DNA of 64,000 bases. Origin: an uncultured Bacteroidales bacterium. GTDB lineage: Bacteria > Bacteroidota > Bacteroidia > Bacteroidales > FEN-979. The translations under genes and the position numbers were made by a program. The notes under the pieces are model-generated. The model made no database searches. It was not told the DNA's origin and was given only the letters and a program-made list of their open reading frames with translations. The DNA is taken from NCBI GenBank assembly GCA_903926565.1, contig CAIYJU010000191.1, positions 1 through 64,000 of the forward strand, read 5' to 3'. Positions 42,142 to 51,362 of this stretch are shown one piece after another (within the stretch, counting starts at the first letter, position 1; every line of letters begins with the position of its first letter).

Positions 42142-43642
42142 CATGGAAAGAAAATTTATCACTCAAGTTGCCTTGCTGTTTCTGATAATGACAGTTTTTG
42201 GCAGCCATGTTGTCTCTTACGGACAAATAAAACCCCGGCAGCTGACGTTGGCTGAAGCAATCGAAATTTCCAGAACCCAATCACCAGAGGCTTTGAATGC
42301 AAAACAGGCATTTAGCAAGAGTTACTGGGAATTCAGGTCTTTCAGGGCATCCTATTTGCCAGCACTTGCCCTCAATTCAACTTTGCCTGATGTAAATCAG
42401 GTCATCTCACCTTACTTAAACGCCGACGGATCACAAACATATTCCAATTCGCAAAAAATCAGTGCGTGGGCAAACCTTGCCCTCACCCAAAAAATAGGCA
42501 TTACCGGAGGAACTGTTTCCGTAAACTCCTACCTGAGTGGCGTTCATAACGTCAATTCCGACAACCTGACTCCATACCTCAGTTACCCTGTAAGTGTTGA
42601 ATTTAGCCAGCCCATCTTCACATTTAACCCATACCGGTGGGATAAAAAGATTAAACCACTCAGTTATTCAATTGCAAAGCGCAAGTACATTGAGGCAATT
42701 GAACAAATCGCCATCAACACCACAAACTACTTCTTTACCCTGCTGCAGGCACAGGTTGACAAAAAAATTGCCACCATGAACCTGACAAATTCAGATGCGC
42801 TCTACACCATTGCCAAAAACAGGTATCTGCTGGGCAAAATTGCTGAAAATGAAATGCTGCAGATGGAATTATCATTCCTGAAAGCACAGGCAGCACTGGA
42901 GAATGCCGATCTTAATCTTGACAATGCCCAATTCAAGTTCAAATCTTTCCTACGGATAAAGGAAGATGTGTCAATCGTGCTGCTTCCCCCCGGGAATATC
43001 GATTTTTTCAAAATTGACCCTACTAAAGCGGTGGCAATCGCCAATGAAAACTCATCGGTACCGCTTGATAAAAAAAGGCAATTACTTGAAGCGGCAAGTG
43101 CCGTTAACCTGGCAAAACTGGAAGGCAGGTTCGATGCAGAAATCCATGCGCTCATCGGGCTGCAGCAAACAGGAGCAACCTTACCCGATGCGTATATCAA
43201 TCCGCTTGATCAACGCCAGGTTTCCGTTAAATTGACAATTCCGATCGTCGACTGGGGTGTTGCACACGGGCAGATTAAAATGGCTCAATCACAGGAGGAG
43301 ATCATGAAAAATACCACAGAGCAAGAACTTATTGATTTTCAACGTGATGTTTACCTTAAAGTGATTGAATTCAACATGCAGCAAAACCAGCTTGCAATCG
43401 CTGCCAAATCCGATACCGTTGCCAGAAAAAGCTATGAGGTGATCAAAGGCAGATTTCTAATCGGTAAAATGAACAATACACTTGAGCTTAACAATGCGCA
43501 GCTCGACAGGGATGATTCGGAAAAAAACTATTACGGTGCACTGCAAACCTTCTGGAGAACCTATTTCGAAATCCGGAAATTGACCCTGTTTGATTTCATA
43601 ACCAATACTCCACTCCCATTTGACCTTCGGGATTTTAAATAA
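42134..43642 (+). CDS. TolC-family outer membrane efflux protein
   Basis: 502 aa (499 if started at the ATG at 42143). Signal peptide (about 5-30), then two OEP repeats with long periplasmic helices (LTLAEAIEISRTQSPEALNAKQAF, AEQ-type helices near 160-260, and IKMAQSQEEIMKNTTEQELIDFQRDVYLKVIEFNMQQNQLAI near 380-430). Trimeric outer-membrane channel. The first ATG overlaps the permease's stop codon by 8 bases, so the three genes form one operon. Substrate unknown. Confidence 0.92.
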   Translation: MNNMERKFITQVALLFLIMTVFGSHVVSYGQIKPRQLTLAEAIEISRTQSPEALNAKQAFSKSYWEFRSFRASYLPALALNSTLPDVNQVISPYLNADGSQTYSNSQKISAWANLALTQKIGITGGTVSVNSYLSGVHNVNSDNLTPYLSYPVSVEFSQPIFTFNPYRWDKKIKPLSYSIAKRKYIEAIEQIAINTTNYFFTLLQAQVDKKIATMNLTNSDALYTIAKNRYLLGKIAENEMLQMELSFLKAQAALENADLNLDNAQFKFKSFLRIKEDVSIVLLPPGNIDFFKIDPTKAVAIANENSSVPLDKKRQLLEAASAVNLAKLEGRFDAEIHALIGLQQTGATLPDAYINPLDQRQVSVKLTIPIVDWGVAHGQIKMAQSQEEIMKNTTEQELIDFQRDVYLKVIEFNMQQNQLAIAAKSDTVARKSYEVIKGRFLIGKMNNTLELNNAQLDRDDSEKNYYGALQTFWRTYFEIRKLTLFDFITNTPLPFDLRDFK

Positions 43643-43685
43643 AAAATATTTCCCAATCCTATTAAAACTGTTTCTAAATAATGCC

Positions 43686-43693
43686 TATCTTTG
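43686..43693 (+). promoter_or_regulatory. Predicted -7 box (TATCTTTG) for the peroxiredoxin gene
   Basis: Exact TAnnTTTG match 36 bases before the ATG at 43730, implying a leader of about 32 bases. Confidence 0.65.
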
Positions 43694-43729
43694 CACTGAC
43701 GAAACATCATAATCTAAAACCTATTATCT

Positions 43730-44362
43730 ATGGCAGTATTAGTTGGAAAAAAAGCTCCTTTATTTGAAGCGGAAGCCGTTATCAATGGCGGTGAATTTGT
43801 TGACAAGTTTTCACTTGCACAGTACATTGGCAAGAAACATGTGGTTTTCTTCTTTTACCCGCTCGACTTTACCTTTGTTTGTCCTACAGAAATCGTAGCA
43901 TTCCAGGATAAACTTGCAGAATTCGAAGCAAGAAATGTTGCAGTTGTCGGATGTTCCGTTGACTCCAAATTTTCCCATTGGGCATGGCTGAACACCGAAC
44001 TCAGGAACGGCGGGATCAAGGGCGTTAAATTCCCGATCGTATCAGATCTTTCTAAAACAATTTCAGCAAACTTCGATGTGCTGGCAGGCGATTACGATTA
44101 CAATGAAGAAGGCAACCTGGAATTCGTGGGCGGCCCTGTTGCATACCGTGGACTTTTCCTCATCGACAAGACCGGCGTTGTCCGCCACCAGGTGGTGAAC
44201 GACCTCCCGCTTGGCAGAAGCGTTGACGAAGCACTCCGAATGGTTGATGCGCTTCAGTTCTTTGAAGAAAATGGCGAAGTTTGCCCGGCCAACTGGCACA
44301 GGGGTGATGCAGGAATGAAAGCCACTGCAGAAGGTGTTGCAGCATACCTAGGCAAACACTGA
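43730..44362 (+). CDS. Typical 2-Cys peroxiredoxin (AhpC/Prx1 group)
   Basis: 210 aa. Reduces hydrogen peroxide, organic peroxides and peroxynitrite. Peroxidatic C51 in FYPLDFTFVCPTE, with conserved Thr and Arg nearby; resolving C185 in GEVCPANWHRG, with the C-terminal YL-type tail (AYLGKH) seen in Prx1/AhpC. The electron donor is unknown, since no AhpF or thioredoxin reductase gene is adjacent. Monocistronic, with its own promoter and a strong terminator. Confidence 0.95.
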   Translation: MAVLVGKKAPLFEAEAVINGGEFVDKFSLAQYIGKKHVVFFFYPLDFTFVCPTEIVAFQDKLAEFEARNVAVVGCSVDSKFSHWAWLNTELRNGGIKGVKFPIVSDLSKTISANFDVLAGDYDYNEEGNLEFVGGPVAYRGLFLIDKTGVVRHQVVNDLPLGRSVDEALRMVDALQFFEENGEVCPANWHRGDAGMKATAEGVAAYLGKH

Positions 44363-44382
44363 TTTCCCAATCCAACAAATCA

Positions 44383-44418
44383 AGGCCGTTTCGTATCTGC
44401 GAAACGGCTTTTTTTTTG
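44383..44418 (+). terminator. Rho-independent terminator after the peroxiredoxin gene
   Basis: GCCGTTTCG (44385-44393) and CGAAACGGC (44400-44408) form a perfect 9-bp stem with a 6-base loop, followed by a run of ten T. Confidence 0.93.
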
Positions 44419-44433
44419 GACCGAAAATTAATC

Positions 44434-44441
44434 TAAATTTG
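44434..44441 (+). promoter_or_regulatory. Possible -7 box (TAAATTTG) for the MBOAT-SGNH operon
   Basis: TAAATTTG fits TAnnTTTG and lies 23 bases upstream of the ATG at 44465. TTTG at 44415-44418 is 15 bases upstream, shorter than ideal. Confidence 0.45.
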
Positions 44442-44464
44442 AGCGCTGTTTATTACTTTTTACA

Positions 44465-45976
44465 ATGCTCTTTACTTCACTGAATTTTCTTGTTTTTTTT
44501 GCGCTTACGACCGTTGTTTATTATTGGGTGCCTTCCCCTAAACGCTGGATCTTACTTCTTGCTGCTTCGTTGATTTTCTATCTTTTCTCAATTCCAGTGT
44601 ACGCACTGGTACTCGTTTTCAGCATTGTTTCAAATTACCTTCTGGGAAATTGGATCAGCCGCTGCGCAGACAAATCCGCCAGGAAACTGGCAATGATCAC
44701 TGGTATTCTCTTCAACCTTTTCCTGCTAGCCGTTTTCAGATATGCAGGTTCTTTCATCGATATCCTGTCAGGTATGCCTCTGATTGTCAGGACCGGTGAG
44801 CCTGTTCTTCATCATATCATCATCCCGCTGGGGATATCCTTCTACACCTTCTCCAACATAAGCTACCTGGTTGAAATTAAAAGAAAAAATATCCAGGCAG
44901 AAAATCACCTGGGTTATTTCACCTGCTATATCTCCTTCTTTCCAAAGCTGATCCAGGGACCGATAGACCGGCCTCAGCATTTTATTCCCCAACTTCGAAA
45001 AAACCACCCGTTTGATTATCAGGAAGTAACTAACGGAATACGCCTGATGCTCTGGGGCTTTTTTAAAAAGCTGGTCATCGCTGATCATCTCTCCCTGATG
45101 GTAAATGGAGTATATGACAACAAGGAGCACTGGCATGGCCCCCTGCTCGTGTTTTCAACAATCCTTTTTGCATTCCAGATCTACATGGATTTTTCCGGCT
45201 ACATCGACATTGCCAGGGGGGCTGCACGAATCCTGGGCTTCAGGTTGTCCAGGAATTTCAACAGCCCCTACCTCTCAACCTCCATTAAAGAATTCTGGAA
45301 CCGCTGGCATATTACTTTATCCCAGTGGTTAAGGGATTACCTGTTTCTTCCGGTGGCCTATTATGTGTCGGCCAAAATGAAAAAAGAAGCCTATGCAGGA
45401 ATCAGGGTTGACAAGTATATCTATGCCATTGCAATCTCCGTAACATTTCTCCTGTGCGGCCTCTGGCATGGCAGCGGTTGGAATTTTATTGCCTGGGGCG
45501 GGATATTTGCAATATACCTTATCACAGGCTCACTCCTCGAAAAACCTAAAAAACGTTTCTACAAAAAAACCGGGTTCTCCAATCACAAAAAAACATTCAA
45601 TGCCCTCCAGGTTTCAATCACATTCATGCTCGTCTGTTTCGCCTGGATCTTCTTTCGCGCACCCGATCTCGGAAACGCCATGGAGATCATATATAAACTT
45701 CCGTCCGGATGGAACAGTGACACGATGTGGGGAGTCCTTTCAACAATACAGGGATTGTTAAATCAGCAGAACCTGAGCTTGCCCGAAGGGGGAATCCTTC
45801 TGCTGCTCATACCCTCCGTCATTGGTATTGAATCCTTTTTTCAGGAGCATGCAAACCATCGGAAATTTTCAGTCCTGCCCATGACCGTGAGGTGGCTAAC
45901 ATATTATCTGCTGGTTTTATTGATCTGCTATTTTGGAATAGCTGAAACCAATTCATTTGTCTATTTTCAGTTTTAA
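44465..45976 (+). CDS. MBOAT-family membrane O-acyltransferase (AlgI/DltB type)
   Basis: 503 aa, about 11-12 transmembrane helices. Family blocks: IIPLGISFYTFSNISYLVEIKR (about 118-140), FFPKLIQGPIDRP (about 158-170), YMDFSGYIDIARGAARILGF, NRWHITLSQWLRDYLFLP with H282, and LCGLWHGSGWNFIAWGG with the invariant H335. It moves acyl groups, typically acetyl, across the inner membrane for O-acylation of an envelope polysaccharide. The SGNH-like gene that follows 22 bases after its stop is the expected periplasmic or membrane partner, as in AlgI/AlgX or PatA/PatB pairs. Confidence 0.93.
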   Translation: MLFTSLNFLVFFALTTVVYYWVPSPKRWILLLAASLIFYLFSIPVYALVLVFSIVSNYLLGNWISRCADKSARKLAMITGILFNLFLLAVFRYAGSFIDILSGMPLIVRTGEPVLHHIIIPLGISFYTFSNISYLVEIKRKNIQAENHLGYFTCYISFFPKLIQGPIDRPQHFIPQLRKNHPFDYQEVTNGIRLMLWGFFKKLVIADHLSLMVNGVYDNKEHWHGPLLVFSTILFAFQIYMDFSGYIDIARGAARILGFRLSRNFNSPYLSTSIKEFWNRWHITLSQWLRDYLFLPVAYYVSAKMKKEAYAGIRVDKYIYAIAISVTFLLCGLWHGSGWNFIAWGGIFAIYLITGSLLEKPKKRFYKKTGFSNHKKTFNALQVSITFMLVCFAWIFFRAPDLGNAMEIIYKLPSGWNSDTMWGVLSTIQGLLNQQNLSLPEGGILLLLIPSVIGIESFFQEHANHRKFSVLPMTVRWLTYYLLVLLICYFGIAETNSFVYFQF

Positions 45977-45998
45977 TCTACATCACACCAGGGAAGAA

Positions 45999-46946
45999 AT
46001 GAAACGACTCATGATCAATATCCTTCTGTTTACCCTCATCCTGGTTTTACTTATATACATCATCCCAATTGACAGAAGACAACGGTTCATTCAGTTAAAG
46101 GAAGATTGCTCATACCATGGAATCTGGTTCTTCGACCGGATTCACCACAATGCACACAGGGTTGATGTGGCATTCTTCGGGTCATCGCACACCATCAACG
46201 GTGTCATGGATGAATACATTCAGAATCAATTAAATACATTATCCGTACATGTCGTAAATCTTGGTTATTGCCGGTATGGTGTGAACATCTATCCTGTGCT
46301 GCTCAAGGAGATCCTTCGTGCCAAAAAGCCCAAAATCCTCGTTCTTGAAGTTCGTGAAGATGAAAGCCGGTACAGTCATCCTGTGTTCCCGTATATTGCA
46401 GATGCCAGCGACATATTCCTCGCAACACCATTTTATAACCGCGACCTCGGAAGAGACTATTTCGACTCTTTTCTTTTTCGTCTGAAATTAATAAAGGCGG
46501 AATACTTCAAAAACGATTCTCTGGTACCGGTCAGAACCAATGATTTCGGTTTCATGGGGTCAGCCGATACCGCCTCAAAAACATATCTTGAAAAGATCGA
46601 CCTGGGACAAAAGAGGCCAAAATATCGCCAGAATAGCATGGAACGCTCTTTCTACATGACCTATCCACGCATCTACCTCAAAGAATTATCGGAGTTGTGC
46701 ATGAAAAATCATATCCTGTTGAATTTTCTCTATATCCCGCAGTATGGTTCGCCTGAGAAAGAGCCATTGGAGATGGACACGTATAAGAAGTATGGCAAAG
46801 TGTTGATTCCTCCCTCAGAAATTTTCAAAGATCAGGATAACTGGTTCGATGAGAACCATTTGAATCATGCCGGAGCCAGAAAACTCTCGGGCTGGGTAAC
46901 AGATCAGATCAGAATGGATCTTGCTGAGTTAAAGAGGATCCCCTAA
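45999..46946 (+). CDS. Membrane-anchored SGNH/GDSL-like protein, partner of the MBOAT
   Basis: 315 aa from the ATG at 45999 (GGGAAG upstream; an earlier start would overlap the MBOAT stop). N-terminal transmembrane anchor (about 5-23), then an SGNH-type domain: block I FFGSSHTING with probable nucleophile S63, and block V DENHLNHAGA with D284 and H287. Probably the acyl-transfer or esterase partner that O-acylates (or de-acylates) a periplasmic glycan. Substrate not determined. Converges on mazG with a 4-base overlap of stop codons. Confidence 0.8.
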   Translation: MKRLMINILLFTLILVLLIYIIPIDRRQRFIQLKEDCSYHGIWFFDRIHHNAHRVDVAFFGSSHTINGVMDEYIQNQLNTLSVHVVNLGYCRYGVNIYPVLLKEILRAKKPKILVLEVREDESRYSHPVFPYIADASDIFLATPFYNRDLGRDYFDSFLFRLKLIKAEYFKNDSLVPVRTNDFGFMGSADTASKTYLEKIDLGQKRPKYRQNSMERSFYMTYPRIYLKELSELCMKNHILLNFLYIPQYGSPEKEPLEMDTYKKYGKVLIPPSEIFKDQDNWFDENHLNHAGARKLSGWVTDQIRMDLAELKRIP

Positions 46947-47716
46947 CCTATTTTTTTTGCTTCATTCCAGAATACATCCATCTCTGCAAGCGTCATCTCA
47001 TGTAATGGCTTGTTAATTGCCCTTGCAGACTCTTCCAGATGTTTGAATCTTTTAATGAACTTCCTGTTCGTACTCTCAAGTGCATCTTCCGGATTAACAT
47101 CGATAAACCTGGCATAGTTGACAACTGCAAACAGAAGGTCGCCAAGTTCGTCCTCTTTTCTTTTTTGCTCTGCCCCTGCTTCAACCATTTCTTTAAGCTC
47201 GCCCAATTCTTCCATCACCTTATCCCACACCTGCTCAGGCTTTTCCCAGTCAAAACCGACCCCGCTTGCCTTCTCCTGGATGCGGTAAGCTTTTACCATG
47301 GCCGGCAGTCCGGTTGGAACACCGGAGAGAACCGACTTATTCCCTTTTTCCTGGAGTTTGATGCGTTCCCAGTTATCGTGGACTTCCTTCGCATCCTTCA
47401 CAACAACATCGCCAAAAATATGCGGATGCCGGTGAATTAACTTTTCAGTAATGCTCTCCAACACATCTTTGATATCAAACGAATTACTTTCAGAAGCGAT
47501 TTTCGAATAAAAAACAAGATGGAGCATCAGGTCTCCAAGTTCCTTTTTCAATGATTCCAGATCATTCTGCAGAATTGATTCTGAGAGTTCGTAGGTCTCT
47601 TCAATGGTCAGATATCTCAGGGATGCAATGGTTTGCTTTTTATCCCAGGGACATTTGGCCCGCAGTTCATCCATGATTTCCAACAATCTTGTAAACGCAG
47701 CTGCTTTCTCCTCCAT
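46943..47716 (-). CDS. mazG: Nucleoside triphosphate pyrophosphohydrolase MazG
   Basis: 257 aa. Hydrolyses (d)NTPs to NMPs and PPi. Two MazG repeats: CPWDKKQTIASLRYLTIEETYELSE then LESLKKELGDLMLHLVFYSKIA (EExxE and ExxD metal motifs, about 20-65), and a second copy EQVWDKVMEELGELKEMVEAG then KEDELGDLLFAVVNYARF (about 160-205). Length is like E. coli MazG (263). A housekeeping or stress-cleansing role. A TATTTTTG box 15 bases before the ATG provides a promoter. Confidence 0.95.
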   Translation of the reverse strand: MEEKAAAFTRLLEIMDELRAKCPWDKKQTIASLRYLTIEETYELSESILQNDLESLKKELGDLMLHLVFYSKIASESNSFDIKDVLESITEKLIHRHPHIFGDVVVKDAKEVHDNWERIKLQEKGNKSVLSGVPTGLPAMVKAYRIQEKASGVGFDWEKPEQVWDKVMEELGELKEMVEAGAEQKRKEDELGDLLFAVVNYARFIDVNPEDALESTNRKFIKRFKHLEESARAINKPLHEMTLAEMDVFWNEAKKIG

Positions 47717-47731
47717 GAAAAATATTTTTCA

Positions 47732-47739
47732 CAAAAATA
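47732..47739 (-). promoter_or_regulatory. Predicted -7 box (TATTTTTG) for mazG
   Basis: TATTTTTG on the minus strand, 15 bases before the mazG ATG at 47716, implying a leader of about 11 bases. Confidence 0.5.
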
Positions 47740-47836
47740 AGCATTTCATATCTGCCTCGTTATTAATTAATGGAATTGAAGTAAGAAACCGAACAATTCA
47801 CCATAAATTTGCCTTTTATTTCACATCAAACTATTC

Positions 47837-49015
47837 TTGGACCATTCTATCATAAAAATTTCTGCACTTCTCAGGTCTGTTGGTATAATACTGATCATCA
47901 CGATCAAAGCGAACCTTGCTTCCGCGCAATTCGAGCATAAACTATTTTCTTCGAATCTGATCGTTGAAGGTAAAGTACATTACGGATTTCTCTATGCCCA
48001 ACACCTTGAGCTGGAATATTTCAATGCTCATTTCCCGGTATTTGAGCTTGATATTCAGCAACTGACATATGGAAAGCGCCAGTGGGAACGCGATTACAAC
48101 TATCCTATAATCGGGATTGCCATGCTTTATTCAGGACTTGGCAACAATCCTTCCCTGGGAAGCGCACTGGCCATGATGCCCTATATAAATTTCCCATTGT
48201 ATAAAACCAAAAACCTTACTGCCGGTTTCAGGTTCGCACTTGGCCCTGGCTATATCACCCATCCATTCGACCGGATTACCAACTACAAAAATCTCGCAAT
48301 CGGCTCACATCTCAATGCAGCCGTTAACCTGATGGCAGAGGTTCGATATCGGATCAACTATTTTCTCTCTGCCACAGTAGGATTGAGCCTTCAGCACTTT
48401 TCAAATGGTTCGCTGAAGCAACCGAATTACGGGATTAACGCAATGCTCATAAACGTTGGATTAGCCTACCGGCCCTTCAAGGAAAATCAAAATATCGACG
48501 ACCGGTTTTTTGCCCCTACCCAGCCCTTCTCTGCAATTATCAGGAAAACCATCGAAGTCAATATTGGCGGATATGCCGGGTATAAGAACATGCAGGCCGT
48601 TTATGGAAAAAGCTTTTGGGTGTCACATTTTTACGGGACCTCATTTCTTCAGGTCAGTCCGAAGAGTAAATTCGGAATCGGGATTGACTGCTCTTACGAT
48701 CCTTCTCAAATCCAATGGCTTGAATTGCATGGGATTCCCGTGAATAATAAAATGAGTATCCTCCGGCCTGGCATTAACGCAGCTTACCAATTGGGCATGT
48801 CGCGCCTGGCGTTTATATTCAACCTGGGGTATTATCTCGGCGGAAAGGAAAAAAGCAACGGACCATTATATGAAAAAATATCCGTTCAGTATGGCTTCAC
48901 GAAAAAACTATATGCCTCAGTGATGATCAAAGTTCATTGGGGAAGGGCCGATTATATCGGGTGGGGCCTTGGATACCGGTTCGATGTGTTGTATGGTAAA
49001 AAAACTGTCAAATGA
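47837..49015 (+). CDS. PagL-like outer membrane beta-barrel protein (acyloxyacyl hydrolase family) with Glu-to-Asn change
   Basis: 392 aa from a TTG start; no in-frame ATG precedes the signal peptide (about 8-30, ending LASAQ), so a non-ATG start is likely. Residues about 130-205 match the PagL/acyloxyacyl hydrolase core: LQHFSNGSLKQPNYGIN carries the His (H187) and Ser (S189) of the PagL dyad HxSN, but the catalytic Glu position has N201. PagL removes the 3-O acyl chain from lipid A. The protein is twice the usual length (about 170-190 aa); the C-terminal 180 residues look like further beta strands. Overlaps the next gene by 4 bases (ATGA). Confidence 0.72.
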   Translation: MDHSIIKISALLRSVGIILIITIKANLASAQFEHKLFSSNLIVEGKVHYGFLYAQHLELEYFNAHFPVFELDIQQLTYGKRQWERDYNYPIIGIAMLYSGLGNNPSLGSALAMMPYINFPLYKTKNLTAGFRFALGPGYITHPFDRITNYKNLAIGSHLNAAVNLMAEVRYRINYFLSATVGLSLQHFSNGSLKQPNYGINAMLINVGLAYRPFKENQNIDDRFFAPTQPFSAIIRKTIEVNIGGYAGYKNMQAVYGKSFWVSHFYGTSFLQVSPKSKFGIGIDCSYDPSQIQWLELHGIPVNNKMSILRPGINAAYQLGMSRLAFIFNLGYYLGGKEKSNGPLYEKISVQYGFTKKLYASVMIKVHWGRADYIGWGLGYRFDVLYGKKTVK

Positions 49016-49755
49016 AACATTATCGTTATTCCGTCATAATTACGGCTTGCTTCCTTGGAATATTTCTTTGTTCATGCGGTAAAAACGGAGGCAAGTGTAT
49101 TTCAACCACAGGACCCGTCACCCGACAAGTCCGTCTTATCTCCGATTTTGACAGCATCAGGGTGTACGACAACCTTAATGTTATTTTAACCCAGGATTCA
49201 GTAAACAAGGTTACGGCAGAAGCCGGTGAAAACATCATCGGTGGCATTGTCGCTACCGTTTCAGAAAGAGAACTCGTGCTGCATAACACCAACAGCTGCA
49301 ATTGGCTGAGAAGTTATTCAAACCCCCTGAATGTTTACGTTTCTGTAAAAAACTTAATGAAAATTCATTATGAATCTTCCGGGGATATAACCTGCACAGA
49401 CACAATCAGGTCAGGATACCTGAAAATTGACATTTGGGGAGGATGTGGAACCATCGACCTGAAAGTCAGGGTTTTCGATGGATATTTCATTCAACGCATG
49501 GGAACAGCAACCATGATCCTGAAAGGTGTTTGTAACGTCAGCAGTGTATTCTCAGGCGATTTTGGCTTACTGAATCTCAAGGAGCTGAAAACCGGCTATA
49601 CCTTTGTAACCAACAGTGGTTCAAATAACTGCTATGTGAATACGAGCCATGAGTTAGGGGCAACGATAACCTCCATCGGCAACATATATTATTCCGGAAA
49701 CCCAAAAGTGATAAAAACAACCATTACCGGCACAGGCAAAGTAATTGCTGAATGA
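49012..49755 (+). CDS. Lipoprotein with head-GIN-type beta-helix domain (DUF2807-like)
   Basis: 247 aa. Signal peptide with lipobox LCSC (Cys near 22), so it is probably anchored to a membrane. Residues about 40-240 show the repeated short-strand pattern of head GIN / DUF2807 proteins (FDSIRVYDNLNVILTQDSVNKVTAEAGENI...VSERELVLHNTN...YLKIDIWGGCGTIDLKV). The known function of this family is poor; adhesin-like naming is by similarity only. Translationally coupled to the PagL-like gene, which places it in an envelope context. Confidence 0.8.
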   Translation: MKHYRYSVIITACFLGIFLCSCGKNGGKCISTTGPVTRQVRLISDFDSIRVYDNLNVILTQDSVNKVTAEAGENIIGGIVATVSERELVLHNTNSCNWLRSYSNPLNVYVSVKNLMKIHYESSGDITCTDTIRSGYLKIDIWGGCGTIDLKVRVFDGYFIQRMGTATMILKGVCNVSSVFSGDFGLLNLKELKTGYTFVTNSGSNNCYVNTSHELGATITSIGNIYYSGNPKVIKTTITGTGKVIAE

Positions 49756-49765
49756 CTTCTGGCGG

Positions 49766-51241
49766 TTAGTAAGCCCTGGCAAAAAGGACTCTCTGATTTG
49801 AAGGTTTGCCTGAGTAAACGCATTTTCCAGCTTCCATGGGATTGTCAAGTGGTATCACACGGATGGTGGCTTTCGTCTCCTCTTTAATTTTCTCCTCAGT
49901 CTCAGCAGTACCATCCCAGTGAGCAGAGATAAAGCCCCCTTTCTCATCAAGCACTTTCCTGAACTCATCCCAGCTGTCGACCCTGAATGTATTGTTTTCA
50001 CGAAATGCGAATGCACGGTCATATAAATTCTGCTGAATCTGGTCGAGCAGATGAACGATCTTGTTCTCTATATCAGTTATCTGCAATGTCTCTTTTTCAA
50101 GCGTATCCCGGCGGGCAACTTCGACTGTTCCCTGTTCGATATCCCTGGGACCGATGGTCAGGCGTACAGGCACCCCTTTAAATTCATATTCCGAAAATTT
50201 CCAACCCGGTTTATGTGTATCCCGGTTGTCATATTTTACGGTAACTCCTTTGGCTTCGAGTGCAGCCTTCATTGGAAGCACTGTTTCAGAGATTTGCGCG
50301 AGTTGCTCTGCCGTTTTAAACACCGGGACAATGGCTACCTGGATCGGGGCCAGTTTTGGCGGAAGAACCAGGCCATGGTCATCGGAATGCGTCATGATCA
50401 GGGCGCCCATCAACCTTGTTGATACCCCCCATGATGTTGCCCACACAAAGTCGAGCTGGTTTTCACGATTCAGGTATTTTACATCAAAGGCTTTCGCAAA
50501 ATTCTGTCCTAAAAAATGAGATGTTCCGGCCTGGAGTGCTTTTCCATCCTGCATTAACGCCTCAATGGCATAAGTTTCAATTGCACCGGCGAAACGCTCA
50601 GCCGGCGATTTTGTTCCCCTGATTACCGGGATTGCCATCCAGTTTTCGGCGAAGTCGGCATAGACATTCAACATCGTTTCAGCCTCACAAATGGCCTCCT
50701 CCCTGGTGGCGTGGGCAGTATGCCCTTCCTGCCACAGGAACTCAGTGGTTCTAAGAAACAATCGGGTACGCATCTCCCAGCGGACCACATTGGCCCACTG
50801 GTTTATCAGGATAGGAAGGTCACGATACGATTTGATCCATGTTCTATAAGTGTCCCAGATAATGGTCTCAGAAGTCGGCCGTACAATCAGCTCCTCTTCA
50901 AGCTTCGCATCTTCGTCAACAATAATTCCTTTTCCATCCGGGGAATTCTTCAGCCTGTAATGTGTAACAACAGCACATTCTTTGGCAAACCCTTCAACAT
51001 GGCTTGCCTCCTTGCTGAAAAACGACTTTGGTATAAATATCGGGAAATAGGCATTTGAATGTCCCGTATCTTTAAATTTCTTGTCAAGTACCGCCTGAAC
51101 CCGCTCCCATATCGCATATCCATAAGGTTTGATCACCATACATCCGCGTACAGCCGAATTTTCAGCTAAATCCGCCTTAATAACCAGGTCGTTGTACCAC
51201 TGGGAATAATTTTCTGCCCTTGTTGGAAAATCTTTAGCCAT
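49766..51241 (-). CDS. proS: Prolyl-tRNA synthetase, archaeal/eukaryotic-like type without editing insertion
   Basis: 491 aa. Class II catalytic core (about 1-280): [22 protein letters not shown] (motif 1 region), [18 protein letters not shown] and [38 protein letters not shown] (motif 2), and [17 protein letters not shown] (motif 3); anticodon-binding domain (about 285-400); C-terminal zinc-like domain ending RVLFARAY. No Ybak-type editing domain between motifs 2 and 3, as in the type 3 (ProS-C-terminal) group usual for Bacteroidota. Charges tRNA(Pro). Confidence 0.96.
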   Translation of the reverse strand: MAKDFPTRAENYSQWYNDLVIKADLAENSAVRGCMVIKPYGYAIWERVQAVLDKKFKDTGHSNAYFPIFIPKSFFSKEASHVEGFAKECAVVTHYRLKNSPDGKGIIVDEDAKLEEELIVRPTSETIIWDTYRTWIKSYRDLPILINQWANVVRWEMRTRLFLRTTEFLWQEGHTAHATREEAICEAETMLNVYADFAENWMAIPVIRGTKSPAERFAGAIETYAIEALMQDGKALQAGTSHFLGQNFAKAFDVKYLNRENQLDFVWATSWGVSTRLMGALIMTHSDDHGLVLPPKLAPIQVAIVPVFKTAEQLAQISETVLPMKAALEAKGVTVKYDNRDTHKPGWKFSEYEFKGVPVRLTIGPRDIEQGTVEVARRDTLEKETLQITDIENKIVHLLDQIQQNLYDRAFAFRENNTFRVDSWDEFRKVLDEKGGFISAHWDGTAETEEKIKEETKATIRVIPLDNPMEAGKCVYSGKPSNQRVLFARAY

Positions 51242-51293
51242 CTTATAAGTTTGGTATGAATGTTGTTAAATTATTGCTCGCATTATACAAGGG

Positions 51294-51301
51294 CAAAAAT
51301 A
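51294..51301 (-). promoter_or_regulatory. Predicted -7 box (TATTTTTG) for proS
   Basis: TATTTTTG on the minus strand about 52 bases before the ATG at 51241. Confidence 0.5.
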
Positions 51302-51362
51302 CGAAAATTATCCCGATCCCTTAGGTGCAAACAATACCAAGATAGTTAAAAAAGACCGCCTT

